Assembly (NCBI GenBank): GCA_028288365.1
Contig: JAQBNU010000050.1
Location: 1 to 63,399, forward strand
Direction of reading: 5' to 3'
From: Chitinophagaceae bacterium
Lineage (GTDB): Bacteria; Bacteroidota; Bacteroidia; Cytophagales; Cytophagaceae
DNA: 63,399 bases
Of this stretch, positions 35,834 through 45,286 are shown piece by piece. Positions within the stretch are counted from its first letter, which is position 1; every line of letters starts with the position of its first letter. Position numbers and translations under genes: made by a program. The notes under the pieces were generated by a model. That model was given only the letters and a program-made list of their open reading frames with translations, did no database searches and had not been told where the DNA came from.

Positions 35834-38800
35834 ATGAACATACAATTACCTAATGATTGGAATAGAACTTTCAACACATGGAAAAAATGGATAGGGATTG
35901 TCCTTATTGGATTGATACCTTATTATTCTCAAGGACAATCCTGCATGTATAATAATGCATCCAGCACCACCGATTTAATCAACGCTCGCGGCGCAGGATT
36001 TACAGAAATGATTGTGGCGCTATGGTCGGTTCAACCTAACGGAGATATCACATGGGGAAGTAATGTGATCTGTTCCAATGGAGCATACACGATGGATAAT
36101 TATGTGGAGCAATACTCGAAAAACATGAACGAGATGAAAGGAGCTCCGGGTTCGAGTATCAAAAGAATTGAAGTTGGTATTGGTGGTTGGGGGAATACCA
36201 GTTATGATAATGTTCGCAACTTAATTAATTCACAGGGAACAGGATCAGGTAGTATACTCTATCGAAATTTTGCTGCTCTTAAACGCGCCATTCCAGCGAT
36301 AGACGCAGTGAACAATGACGATGAAAATACCTACGATTTGAATACTACTGTTGCTTTTGGTGTCATGCTGGCAGACCTAGGATTTAAATATACCTTGGCA
36401 CCCTACATGAACAGAGGGTTTTGGCAAACCGTAGTAAGTCAGGTGAACAGTCAAAGAGCGAATCAAATTGACAGAATGTATGTACAATTATATGCTGGCG
36501 GAAGAGGAAATAATCTTTGCGATTGGAGATTCGGTGTGCCTGTTTGGGCGGGCTATTACGACGTAGAAGATTCATACAGTCACATACAATCAGATCTGGC
36601 TACTCAAAAAAATAATTGCAGTGCGGTAGGTGGATTCATGTGGTTTGATTGGGGAAATGACAAAAGAACTTATTCTGACATCATTAACGGTGTATACGGA
36701 GTAAACGTACCTGCTCGTATAAGCGCTTCAACCGGGCTTGTCACTACGTATGTTGAATTTAACGCACAAGGTTATTCAGCAGGTTTTGCTCTCGGCGATT
36801 ATAATATAAACGACATCAAGAATACAGGTATGCCTAATGATGCGATTTCTGGTATCCATATCCCACAAGGGATTAAAGTGACCTTGTATGCCGATGCCAA
36901 TTTTAGTGGCACTTCCATCGATCTCACCAGTAATGTAGACGTTTTCAGCAGTCAATGGAATAACCAGGTATCTTCTATGCGTGTAAGAGCAAACGGAGAT
37001 CCAAGTCTGGATGGACAAACTTTTCTGTTGCGAAATCATAACAGTAATCTGTATCTGGATGTACCAGGTGCAAGTACTGCTGATGGCGTACAGTTGCAGC
37101 AATGGGGCCTTAACGTTTCGAATAGTCAGCGATTTAAATTTACGAATTTGGGAGATGGACTTTACTCCATTCAAAATGTGAACAGCGGAAAAGTGATTGA
37201 TGTGGACGGCGCGAAAAATGACAATGGTACAAAAATTCAGCAATGGGGAAATGCCAATGGAATCAATCAGAAATTTATCGCTTATAAAATGAGCGATGGT
37301 TCTTATAAATTTATTATACCGTACAATGGTCATGTAATGGATATGCCAGGATGGCCAACAAATCAGGGTGGTCTTGTGGCTGAGTATGAAAATTTCAGTG
37401 TGGATGGACAGTATTCAGGGATGTGGTATCTTGAACCTTCTCCTGATCCGAATACAGGTGTTGTCTCTGCCTACACAGATCCCAATGGAGGTGGCTATTC
37501 TACAGGCTTTGCAGTAGGCGACTATACTTTGGCTGCTATGAAAGCAAAAGGATTTCCAGATAATGTAATGTCATGTTTACGTATTGCAGAAGGCTTTAAG
37601 GTGACTCTTTATTCAGACGATAATTTCACTGGTAATTCTATTGACTTAACTTCTGGTGTGGAAGTTTTCAGTAGTCAATGGGACAATCAAGTGTCCTCTA
37701 TTCGTGTACGTCCAAATGGTAATCCTAATTTGGCTGGTACTTATTATGTGAAAAATGGAATGAGTGGTTTGTGTATGGATGTATGGGGCTTGGCTACCAA
37801 TGATGGAGCGGGCATCATGCAAGGCGCATTTAATGGAGGAGCCAATCAGAAGTTTAAATTTGTTCACTTAGGAGATGGTGCTTATAAAATCATTTCGCAA
37901 AATAGTGGCAAAGTAATGGACGTTACTGGTGCTAGTCAGAAAGAAGGCACTCTTATCGTACAATGGTCAGATGCCGGTGGACAAAATCAAACCTTCATAT
38001 TGGTCGATGCCGGTAATGGTCTTGTAAAACTGATAGCAGAACACAGTGCTAAAGTAGTAGAAGTATCTACCAATAATAGCGGAGAGCAACTTCACCAATG
38101 GTGGAATGCAGGACAAGCCAATTCCACCTGGTCATTAGTACCAGTAGTCATCACAGTAGTGACCGGAAACGGCGATGGCTTAACAGGCAATTACTTCAAC
38201 GGGATGAATTTTGAAACACCGGTTTACAACCGAGTAGATGCGAACATCAATGTTGATTGGGGCAATGGTTCACCGAATGCAGCAGTGAATGCAGATCAGT
38301 TCTCAGCCAGATGGTCAGGTCAGATCCAACCAAAGTATTCCGAGAACTATACGTTTCATTTGAACACCGACAACGGTAGAAGGTTATGGATCAATGGTCA
38401 ATTGATCATCGACAAATGGATAGACGATTGGGGGATAGATTATACCGGTACTATTGCGTTGGTAGCTGGTCAGAAGTATGACATCAAGTTGGAATACTTT
38501 GAAAACTATGGAGGAGCAAATGCGAAATTTGAATGGGAGAGTACAAGCCAAAGCAGAGAAGTAGTACCACAATCCCAATTGTATTCCAATCCACTGCCTA
38601 CAGTGAGCATCAGTTCACCTTCCAACAATGCGACATTGAATGCAGGTACAATCACCATCAGTGCCAACGCCAGTGACAATGGAAGTGTGAGTAAAGTAGA
38701 GTTTTATAATGGTGCTGCATTGCTTGGTACTTCAACAGCTAGTCCATACAGCTATAGCTGGACAGGAGTAGCAGCAGGTAGTTATAACCTAACGGCTCGC

Positions 38801-39625
38801 GCTACAGATAACCAAGGAGGAATAACCGTATCCAGTACAGTAGGCATCACTGTTAAGGCAGTGACAGTAGTGAATAAACCACCGGTAGTGACATTGACTT
38901 CACCTGCAAACGGATCTAGTTATAATGCCACAGCAAGTATTACCGTATCAGCGACAGCATCGGATGCAGATGGCTCAGTGGTGAAAGTGGAGTTTTACAA
39001 TGGAGCAACGTTGTTGAGCACGAGCAGTTCGAGTCCCTACAGTTATACCTGGACAGGAGTAGGCGCGGGTACTTATACCTTGAGTGCAAAAGCCTACGAC
39101 AACAGTGGAGCGGTAACTACATCCGGTTCTGCGAACGTAACGGTAAACAAGGTAGTAACAAATGCTTGTTCTGGTGTATCGGCCTATGTGGAGAACAACG
39201 GTTATGTAGAAGGCAGCAAAGTACAAAATGCAGGCTCCTTGTATGTATGTAAACCATGGCCTTATTCAGGCTGGTGCAACGGAGCGGCTTGGGCCTATGG
39301 ACCAGGAACAGGTGCTTACTGGACGGATGCCTGGACATTGGTGAGCTCTTGTACAGGAAGAACAGGTCAGACGAATGAAGTTGCAAGTACTGACATGGAA
39401 GAAAATGCTATGGTGTATCCAAACCCAGCAACAGATCAAATCACTGTTCAAGTAACTACTACCGCTCAAGTATCTGTATACAACAGTCAAGGTGCAGAAG
39501 TGCTTCCTTCTTCTTCTATTGCTTCTACTCAATCAATAGACATCAGTAGTTTAGCAGCAGGCATGTACTTAGTGAAAATACAAACGGGATCGGATGTGAT
39601 TACACGTCAGGTAGTGAAAAGATAA
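35834..39625 (+). CDS. Modular secreted GH18-like hydrolase with lectin, PA14, Ig and CBM modules, T9SS
   Basis: The 1263-residue protein carries, in order: a signal peptide (1-35); a TIM-barrel-like domain (36-295) with the acidic motif DAVNNDDE near 156-163 and YTLAPYM and YVQLYAGG strands, resembling GH18; two alternating pairs of a beta/gamma-crystallin-like domain and a ricin-type beta-trefoil lectin (about 295-390/393-540 and 543-630/634-775); a PA14 domain (781-915); two Ig-like modules (921-1105); a chitin-binding CBM5/12-like module (1111-1170); and a T9SS sorting domain (1190-1263, VYPNPATD). It would act on an extracellular glycan, possibly chitin. Exact activity is uncertain. Confidence 0.75.
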   Translation: MNIQLPNDWNRTFNTWKKWIGIVLIGLIPYYSQGQSCMYNNASSTTDLINARGAGFTEMIVALWSVQPNGDITWGSNVICSNGAYTMDNYVEQYSKNMNEMKGAPGSSIKRIEVGIGGWGNTSYDNVRNLINSQGTGSGSILYRNFAALKRAIPAIDAVNNDDENTYDLNTTVAFGVMLADLGFKYTLAPYMNRGFWQTVVSQVNSQRANQIDRMYVQLYAGGRGNNLCDWRFGVPVWAGYYDVEDSYSHIQSDLATQKNNCSAVGGFMWFDWGNDKRTYSDIINGVYGVNVPARISASTGLVTTYVEFNAQGYSAGFALGDYNINDIKNTGMPNDAISGIHIPQGIKVTLYADANFSGTSIDLTSNVDVFSSQWNNQVSSMRVRANGDPSLDGQTFLLRNHNSNLYLDVPGASTADGVQLQQWGLNVSNSQRFKFTNLGDGLYSIQNVNSGKVIDVDGAKNDNGTKIQQWGNANGINQKFIAYKMSDGSYKFIIPYNGHVMDMPGWPTNQGGLVAEYENFSVDGQYSGMWYLEPSPDPNTGVVSAYTDPNGGGYSTGFAVGDYTLAAMKAKGFPDNVMSCLRIAEGFKVTLYSDDNFTGNSIDLTSGVEVFSSQWDNQVSSIRVRPNGNPNLAGTYYVKNGMSGLCMDVWGLATNDGAGIMQGAFNGGANQKFKFVHLGDGAYKIISQNSGKVMDVTGASQKEGTLIVQWSDAGGQNQTFILVDAGNGLVKLIAEHSAKVVEVSTNNSGEQLHQWWNAGQANSTWSLVPVVITVVTGNGDGLTGNYFNGMNFETPVYNRVDANINVDWGNGSPNAAVNADQFSARWSGQIQPKYSENYTFHLNTDNGRRLWINGQLIIDKWIDDWGIDYTGTIALVAGQKYDIKLEYFENYGGANAKFEWESTSQSREVVPQSQLYSNPLPTVSISSPSNNATLNAGTITISANASDNGSVSKVEFYNGAALLGTSTASPYSYSWTGVAAGSYNLTARATDNQGGITVSSTVGITVKAVTVVNKPPVVTLTSPANGSSYNATASITVSATASDADGSVVKVEFYNGATLLSTSSSSPYSYTWTGVGAGTYTLSAKAYDNSGAVTTSGSANVTVNKVVTNACSGVSAYVENNGYVEGSKVQNAGSLYVCKPWPYSGWCNGAAWAYGPGTGAYWTDAWTLVSSCTGRTGQTNEVASTDMEENAMVYPNPATDQITVQVTTTAQVSVYNSQGAEVLPSSSIASTQSIDISSLAAGMYLVKIQTGSDVITRQVVKR

Positions 39626-39650
39626 TCCATCATTTTAAGGAGGACAGAAA

Positions 39651-39680
39651 GTAGTCGATGGAAACATCGGCTACTTTTTT
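39651..39680 (+). terminator. Terminator after the GH18-like gene
   Basis: GTAGTCGATG - GAAA - CATCGGCTAC forms a 10-bp stem with one mismatch and a tetraloop, followed by six T. It lies about 25 nt after the stop. Confidence 0.85.
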
Positions 39681-39704
39681 CATAATACAGCTAATTTGTA
39701 TCGG

Positions 39705-39759
39705 TTATTGATTGTAAGTAGATCCTGCTGAAAAAAAGTTAGCAAATTGAGTGCTCCGC
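39705..39759. repeat. Degenerate 55-bp direct repeat, copy 1
   Basis: The stretch beginning TTATTGATTGTAAGTAGATC is similar to 40517-40570 (TTATTGATAGTAAGTAAATC). The two copies flank the DUF1003 gene. Confidence 0.55.
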
Positions 39760-39764
39760 AATGT

Positions 39765-39826
39765 AAGTGTGAGTTTGAATGTGAAGTATATGGTCTCAAT
39801 ACTCATCACTCGAACTCACACTTTTT
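39765..39826 (-). terminator. Hairpin between convergent genes
   Basis: AAGTGTGAGTT (39765-39775) pairs with AACTCACACTT (39813-39823), followed by T on the plus strand and preceded by A-rich sequence. It may end the DUF1003 transcript or back up the upstream terminator. Confidence 0.5.
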
Positions 39827-39935
39827 GTGTGTGATAGTAGATTGGTAAGATTATTTCAAATGTAACCCTTTCAAAAATAACACAAGGGTAAAGTAGACGG
39901 AATCATTTTTAAATGATAATTGAAAAGAGAAGAAG

Positions 39936-40367
39936 TTAATTTTTGCTGCTACCAATTTCTCTTTTCAGTTCTTCCATCATTTTGATGATTTTATCTAATT
40001 TTTCAATTTCCATGATGTTCAAGCTTTTTTGTAACTCCTCAATTTCCAGTTTGGCATCCAAATTAGTTTGATAATCCGCATGGGCATGAACTCTGTCTCT
40101 TTCATTCTGTCTGTTTTGTGACATCATGATCACTGGGGCTGCATATGCGGCTTGAGTGGAGAAAAGAAGATTAAGTAATATAAAAGGATAAACATCCCAG
40201 TGATAGAAAAATCCTACGAGATTCAATACCATCCATAGCACAACCAAAATAGTTTGTATGATGATGAATGTCCAGGAACCCATACCACTTGCAATAGAAT
40301 CAGCCAAGCGGTCTCCTATGGGTAAACTATCAACGTGTTTTGCGTGCCAGTTATTTTTGTGTATCAT
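39936..40367 (-). CDS. DUF1003 membrane protein
   Basis: The 143-residue protein matches DUF1003, with two transmembrane helices (about 34-55 and 62-85). The conserved MGSWTFIIIQTILVVLW and FILLNLLFSTQAAYAAPVIMMSQNRQ carry the family's AxxAPxIxMSQNR motif. A coiled-coil C-terminal tail follows. The function of the family is unknown. It lies between two degenerate direct repeats and between tRNA-tail copies 2 and 3. Confidence 0.9.
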   Translation of the reverse strand: MIHKNNWHAKHVDSLPIGDRLADSIASGMGSWTFIIIQTILVVLWMVLNLVGFFYHWDVYPFILLNLLFSTQAAYAAPVIMMSQNRQNERDRVHAHADYQTNLDAKLEIEELQKSLNIMEIEKLDKIIKMMEELKREIGSSKN

Positions 40368-40516
40368 ATTTTGCTATTTTTTAATATAAATAAAAGTAGG
40401 ATTTTAAATTCTAAGTAGCATTCCTTTATTATTTTATAAGTGTAAAATTGTCAAGGAAAGTGGACCATCACTATTAATATCTAGTATTAAAAGGGTGAAT
40501 AGTAGCTTTATGTAAG

Positions 40517-40570
40517 TTATTGATAGTAAGTAAATCTTGACTTAAAAAGTTCGCAAATGGAATGCTCGCC
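40517..40570. repeat. Degenerate 55-bp direct repeat, copy 2
   Basis: Partner of 39705-39759. It abuts the third tRNA-Ser-tail copy. Confidence 0.55.
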
Positions 40571-40638
40571 CTACTCTTATAAATCGTAATATCCATTAAG
40601 TATGGATGTTACGCTTTTATTTTTTATAGGAGTAACGG
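40571..40638. repeat. tRNA-Ser 3'-end/terminator repeat, copy 3
   Basis: CTACTCTTAT, a hairpin CGTAAT-ATCCAT / ATGGAT-GTTACG (40585-40613) and a T-tract, then AGGAGTAACGGT, align with the tRNA-Ser tail (CTACTCTTAT... AAGAGTAACCAT). It is more diverged than copy 2. The hairpin could also end the barrel gene at 40778-43300. Confidence 0.5.
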
Positions 40639-40777
40639 TATTCGATTATGCGCGACATTTATGTTGTATTGCAGGTTGTCTTTAAGATCTCGGATCAACT
40701 CATCAAATAAAGCATCAAAGTTTTATCTTTTGTTATATTGAGATGCATGTATTGCTGCATGAAAGAAGGGTGTTCTA

Positions 40778-43300
40778 TTAATTATTATCCATTCCGCCAC
40801 CATCAAAGTTATTATTGTTTGGCTTCGGAGTTTTTTTGTTTTTTGAAATAGAACTTCCTTTGCCAAATTTGTAAGTGAAGTTTATAGTAAGTACTCGGCT
40901 CTCTCTCTTTCTGAAAATATGCGTAGAGAAGTCGGGCCCGAAAGCAGTACTGTGAGTATTCCTTGTATTGAAGACATCAGATAGATTAATGGTAAGGACA
41001 CCTTTAGATTTTAGAACATCTCTTTTTAAACCCATATCTACGCCGTTGTTGCCAAAGGTAGTTCCTTGTAGGGTAACAGCTGACCCCATATAGTTTCCTG
41101 TTATCTGTAGATCTATACTCTTTACTATTTTGGTGCTTATAATCAATTTGCCAAAGTAACTGTAATTACTATTGCTGATGTCTATGTTTTGATTGCTCCC
41201 TTGAATAACATTCCTGTAAGCGTTGGCATTGGCAGTCACATTTAATTTTTTTAATAGCTTTATTTTACCAATGAGTTCAATACCGAAGTTTTGGGCACTG
41301 TTCAAATTGTAAAATTGAGTGACAGATACATCTTGTGCATCCACCGAAGTGACACGTTGTATGGTTCCATTAATTTGTCTGTAATAAAGAGACGAAGAGA
41401 ACGAATGATTATCCCACGTTTTTATAAAAGACAAATCGAAAGAATGGACATATTCTGGGTTTAGGTAAGGATTTCCTTTTGATAAATTTAAGGGGTCAGA
41501 ATAATTAGGAAAAGGGTTCAATGCTTGACTGTTTGGCCTGTTGATTCTTCTGCTATAACTCAATCGTAATTCCCTTTCAAAAGATAATTTTTTAGCAAGG
41601 TAAGCACTGGGAAAGAAATTGGTATAACTGCGTTTATGATCCTGATTCAATGTGGTTAAATCTGCATCGATAAAAGCTTGTTCCACTCTAAGTCCGATCA
41701 TTCCACTGAAATTTTTTGCAAAGTTTTTTTGTACTATACCATAAGCAGCATTAACACTTTCACGATAAATAAAACGATTGGTTTTAGTATCATCCTGCAC
41801 ATAAGTAGAAGTAGGGTACTGAAGACTATCTGCAATTAAATTATAGTCTAATATGCGTAGCGTTGATTTAAAACCGGTCTCAAATTTTGTTGTAGCAGAG
41901 TAGGGTACTGTATAGTCCGTTTGAAAAGTGTAAATACTATTTTGTGAAAGGGGTCTAGTATGAGATAAAGAAGCTACTGAGAAGGAATCGTTAGCCATTA
42001 CATGATCTCCTTGATTGAATGTATTAATCGTATTCGTTTTTGTATAAGAGCCAGATCCGCTGATGTAAAGTTCTTTATCCGGATTTAAAAATGTTTTTCG
42101 ATAGTATGCACTTCCTCCTGCATTGTATCCATCTTGTCGTTGAATGATGTCTCTTACTCTGGTTTTATAAATTGTACGAGAGGAATCTATAAAGTCATAA
42201 TTTAAGATTTCTTCTTCGTCACTATGGTTGTAACTTCCGAGGGCTGTCAATCCTATGGTTTGACTCGTATCAATAGTGTAATCAAGTGTTGTAGATAAAA
42301 CATTTGAAGTAGAATAGTTTTCCTCTTGTTCGTATTGGTTGATGGAGTTATCAGATTGGCCAGATACAAAGTTATCTCTTAAGTTACTTCCCATTTGCCA
42401 ACGTTGTCCATAGCGTGTACCATAATTTGCGGAAAAATTCCATTTACCACTTCTGAAATTCAAGGAGGTGGCACCATTGAATTTATTTATGCTGTTGTAT
42501 TTGTGAAAGGATTCATTCCATTGGTCTCGAGTACCAAAGCCACCGGTAACACTTCCATTCGTGCCAAACCTTGCATTCTTTTTTAACACAATATTAATAA
42601 TGCCCGACATCCCGTCTGGATCGTAACGAGCCGAAGGATTGGTGATGATTTCTACACGCTCAATTGTACTGGCAGGAATTTGATCCAATACAGCTTGTCT
42701 GCTATCGCCCGTGAGACCAGATGGTTTTCCATTGACCCACACCGTTACGTTACCACTACCTCTCATGCTAATGTTACCATCTATATCAACACTCACAGCG
42801 GGTATTTGTTTGAAAACGTCTGTGGCAGAACCACCGGCAACAACAGGATTCTTATCTACCTCAAATACGTTTTTGTCCATGCTCATAGAAAATTGTTCCC
42901 TTTGCCCAGTGACTACTACTTCCTCCATATTCTGAATAGCCGGTGCTATTGATATATTCCCTAAATCAATTTTTGTATTACGAGAATTGATTGTAATCGT
43001 ATCAGATAAAAAGGGTTTGTAACCAATGAATGATGCTTTAAGAACGTAATGTCCTGTTTTTACTTGATCTATCGCAAACATTCCTTTTTCATCAGATAAT
43101 GCACCGATAACCATATTACTGTCTTCAACAGATAATAAGCCTACCGGGGAGTATTCTACAGGCTTTCCACTTTGACTATCTATGATGATTCCTTTAACAA
43201 TACCGGTTGAAGTTTGTGCATGAAGTAATGAAGAGGAAAGGATGTGTAAAATGGTAACAAGAAAGAATAGCAGATGTATCTTTGTTTTTTTGTTAGGCAT
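40778..43300 (-). CDS. TonB-dependent-receptor-like outer membrane beta-barrel protein
   Basis: The 840-residue protein has a signal peptide (about 1-29), a CarboxypepD regulatory-like domain (about 33-125, VKGIIIDSQSGKPVEYSPVG) and a plug domain (about 130-240: VFKQIPAVSVDIDGNISMRG, VEIITNPSARYDPDGMSGIINIVLKK). The rest is a beta-barrel of the outer-membrane barrel family 3 type. It ends with a Lys/Asn-rich tail rather than the usual terminal aromatic residue. It probably imports or binds a peptide or other small ligand. No partner SusD gene is nearby. Confidence 0.88.
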   Translation of the reverse strand: MPNKKTKIHLLFFLVTILHILSSSLLHAQTSTGIVKGIIIDSQSGKPVEYSPVGLLSVEDSNMVIGALSDEKGMFAIDQVKTGHYVLKASFIGYKPFLSDTITINSRNTKIDLGNISIAPAIQNMEEVVVTGQREQFSMSMDKNVFEVDKNPVVAGGSATDVFKQIPAVSVDIDGNISMRGSGNVTVWVNGKPSGLTGDSRQAVLDQIPASTIERVEIITNPSARYDPDGMSGIINIVLKKNARFGTNGSVTGGFGTRDQWNESFHKYNSINKFNGATSLNFRSGKWNFSANYGTRYGQRWQMGSNLRDNFVSGQSDNSINQYEQEENYSTSNVLSTTLDYTIDTSQTIGLTALGSYNHSDEEEILNYDFIDSSRTIYKTRVRDIIQRQDGYNAGGSAYYRKTFLNPDKELYISGSGSYTKTNTINTFNQGDHVMANDSFSVASLSHTRPLSQNSIYTFQTDYTVPYSATTKFETGFKSTLRILDYNLIADSLQYPTSTYVQDDTKTNRFIYRESVNAAYGIVQKNFAKNFSGMIGLRVEQAFIDADLTTLNQDHKRSYTNFFPSAYLAKKLSFERELRLSYSRRINRPNSQALNPFPNYSDPLNLSKGNPYLNPEYVHSFDLSFIKTWDNHSFSSSLYYRQINGTIQRVTSVDAQDVSVTQFYNLNSAQNFGIELIGKIKLLKKLNVTANANAYRNVIQGSNQNIDISNSNYSYFGKLIISTKIVKSIDLQITGNYMGSAVTLQGTTFGNNGVDMGLKRDVLKSKGVLTINLSDVFNTRNTHSTAFGPDFSTHIFRKRESRVLTINFTYKFGKGSSISKNKKTPKPNNNNFDGGGMDNN

Positions 43301-43819
43301 TTATAAAGTGGATTTACTATTTTATTTTTTTTAATAAAAGAAGGCTTCTTGCATTTGATCTTTTGTTACGAAGGTACTATAAGTCATCATTGCTTTTATC
43401 TGTAACGAGTCTTTTTAATTTTTATTTTTTCATAAAAAAAATTAAGCTGTAGAATTAATTGGCATTTCAGAAATATTACAGATTCACTTGCTAATATTAA
43501 AATGAATTGTAAAAAATCATATTAACTATCAATAGTAGACTTCATTCAAACAACTGCGAAATATATCGTTGTCATGTTTTGTTTTTGTAAGACTTAGCTC
43601 TTTGATTGTTGTACTGTGTTTTACTATCTACCATATGTTCAAATCCAATCAGAGTGTTATGGTACAGCTACAACCAGGGCGGAAGAAGGGAAAGTTGAAG
43701 ATTAATTTTGACTTCAATACTAATTGTTACTTCTCTTACTCAATACACACTGATTCTAATGAGAGGTAATTATAATACGGTTTTCATTCCATTTACTTTG
43801 TACAAAAAAGCTAGAACTA
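43301..43819. other. Divergent intergenic region
   Basis: About 520 bp, very AT-rich, between divergent genes. A 66-codon ORF at 43569-43769 has no start context or recognisable composition and was not accepted. Promoters for both flanking genes should lie here. I see no other structure. Confidence 0.4.
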
Positions 43820-44839
43820 ATGAATAGATTATCTGTTTTAATGAGTGTTTTTTCTGTTATTCTTTTTAATCTGTCTTTGTCTCATGCACAAAGTTCAGGG
43901 TATAAAGTGTCTCAAAAGGTAGCCATTGCAGGGGATGGGAAATGGGATTTTCTAACTTTTGATCATGAATCAAGAAGGTTATATATATCACATGGAAGCA
44001 AAATGCAGGTGTTGAATGTTGACACGAAAGAAATTGTAGGTGAAGTTGAAAATACTCCTGGTATACATGGTATTGCAATTGTTCCTGAATTAAATAAAGG
44101 ATACACAAGCAATGGGAAGGATACGACAGTCACCGTATTTGATCTTACATCTTTTAAAACGATTCAAAGAATTAAGCTAAAGGGGCAAAGTCCAGACCAT
44201 ATTATTTATGATACGTTTTCAAAAAAAATATTTGTATTCAATAATAAGAGTAAGGACGTAAGTATTATAGATCCAGCCAAGGACGTTGTTATCCATACCA
44301 TAGATCTGAAAGGTAAACCGGAACTAGCAGTTTCTGATGAGAATGGCAGAGTGTATGTCAATTTAGAAGATAAAAATGAAATCGTAGTAATAGATTCTAA
44401 AACATTCGAAGTTAAAAGTAAATGGTCTCTTGCTCCAGGAGCTGAACCTACCGGATTGGCTTTTGATAAAAAAAATAAACGTCTTTTTGCAGGTTGCTCC
44501 AATAAACTTTTGGTAGTTGTCGATGTAGAAACTGGAAAAGTAATGACTACTTTGCCTATAGGAGAAGGAGTGGATGGAGTAGCATTTAGTCCATTAGAGA
44601 AATTAATATTTTCCTCTAATGGTGATGACGGTACGTTGACAATTATTAAACAAAATACAGCAGATCAATATTCGGTTGTGGAGAATGTATTGACGCACAA
44701 GGGGGCTAAAACATTAGCCTTTGATGAGAAAAAAAATACGGTATATTTATCTTCAGCTGAATATAATGCTCCGTCTGATGGAAATCTTAAGCCAACAATT
44801 ATCGCCAATTCATTTGGAATACTCTTTGTTAGTAAATAG
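43820..44839 (+). CDS. YncE-like exported beta-propeller protein
   Basis: The 339-residue protein has a signal peptide (MNRLSVLMSVFSVILF..., after SHAQ). Repeated strands follow, of the form LYISHGSKMQVLNVDTKEIVG, GYTSNGKDTTVTVFDL, IFVFNNKSKDVSIIDP and VYVNLEDKNEIVVID. This is the YVTN/YncE propeller of probably seven blades. The family binds DNA or acts in periplasmic stress in E. coli, but the role here is unknown. It stands alone. Confidence 0.88.
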   Translation: MNRLSVLMSVFSVILFNLSLSHAQSSGYKVSQKVAIAGDGKWDFLTFDHESRRLYISHGSKMQVLNVDTKEIVGEVENTPGIHGIAIVPELNKGYTSNGKDTTVTVFDLTSFKTIQRIKLKGQSPDHIIYDTFSKKIFVFNNKSKDVSIIDPAKDVVIHTIDLKGKPELAVSDENGRVYVNLEDKNEIVVIDSKTFEVKSKWSLAPGAEPTGLAFDKKNKRLFAGCSNKLLVVVDVETGKVMTTLPIGEGVDGVAFSPLEKLIFSSNGDDGTLTIIKQNTADQYSVVENVLTHKGAKTLAFDEKKNTVYLSSAEYNAPSDGNLKPTIIANSFGILFVSK

Positions 44840-44848
44840 AAATATATT

Positions 44849-44886
44849 CGAATGTTACATATAGTGACAATTATATATAACATTCG
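44849..44886 (+). terminator. Terminator after the YncE-like gene
   Basis: CGAATGTTA (44849-44857) pairs with TAACATTCG (44878-44886), extended by AT pairs inside, with a T-run shortly after. Confidence 0.6.
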
Positions 44887-45025
44887 AACGCGTATTTTTT
44901 GTTGTATACTATTTACTATTAACAGAGTGCTAGTGATTAGTAGAGATTTGTTGCAATGCAGCAGCAGGGGACTAATGGACTCTTCTTGTTTTGGAATTGT
45001 TGAACCCTTTTGTTTTTGAGTTCAA

Positions 45026-45102
45026 TCTCGGCTCAACCTCGGGACAAGGTCGGGAGAAAGTCGAGAGAACCTCGGCAGAAGACCGTCGCAAAGAGGTGTC
45101 AA
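45026..45102. repeat. Degenerate 11-bp tandem repeat (seven units)
   Basis: Seven consecutive 11-nt units end in CAA, GAA or CAA, for example CCTCGGGACAA, GGTCGGGAGAA, AGTCGAGAGAA and CCTCGGCAGAA. The period is close to one DNA helical turn. The local base composition is more GC-rich than its surroundings. It lies about 185 bp upstream of the next gene. Confidence 0.6.
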
Positions 45103-45286
45103 CCTGATGGCATCGTGAACAGGATCTTTCGAAGAATATTATACACATCTCTCGAGTACACATTGGATAAAAATAAGAAGAGACAGAGTGCTGTTGTTTT
45201 CATGCAAAGAGCTGCTTTATCTTTGTCCATATTTTTATAGTTTATTTTTAATGATCCTTTTAGGATCTCACTTTAATTTTTTTTCT

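Noticed and set aside
43569..43769. 66-codon ORF in the divergent gap
   Set aside because: Lacks start context, and the composition matches surrounding AT-rich DNA.
45026..45102. Possible CRISPR array
   Set aside because: Units are 11 bp with no spacers, unlike any CRISPR.
45188..45286. N-terminal extension of the 45287 gene starting at 45188
   Set aside because: It is AT-rich, and the family start pattern begins at the ATG at 45287.
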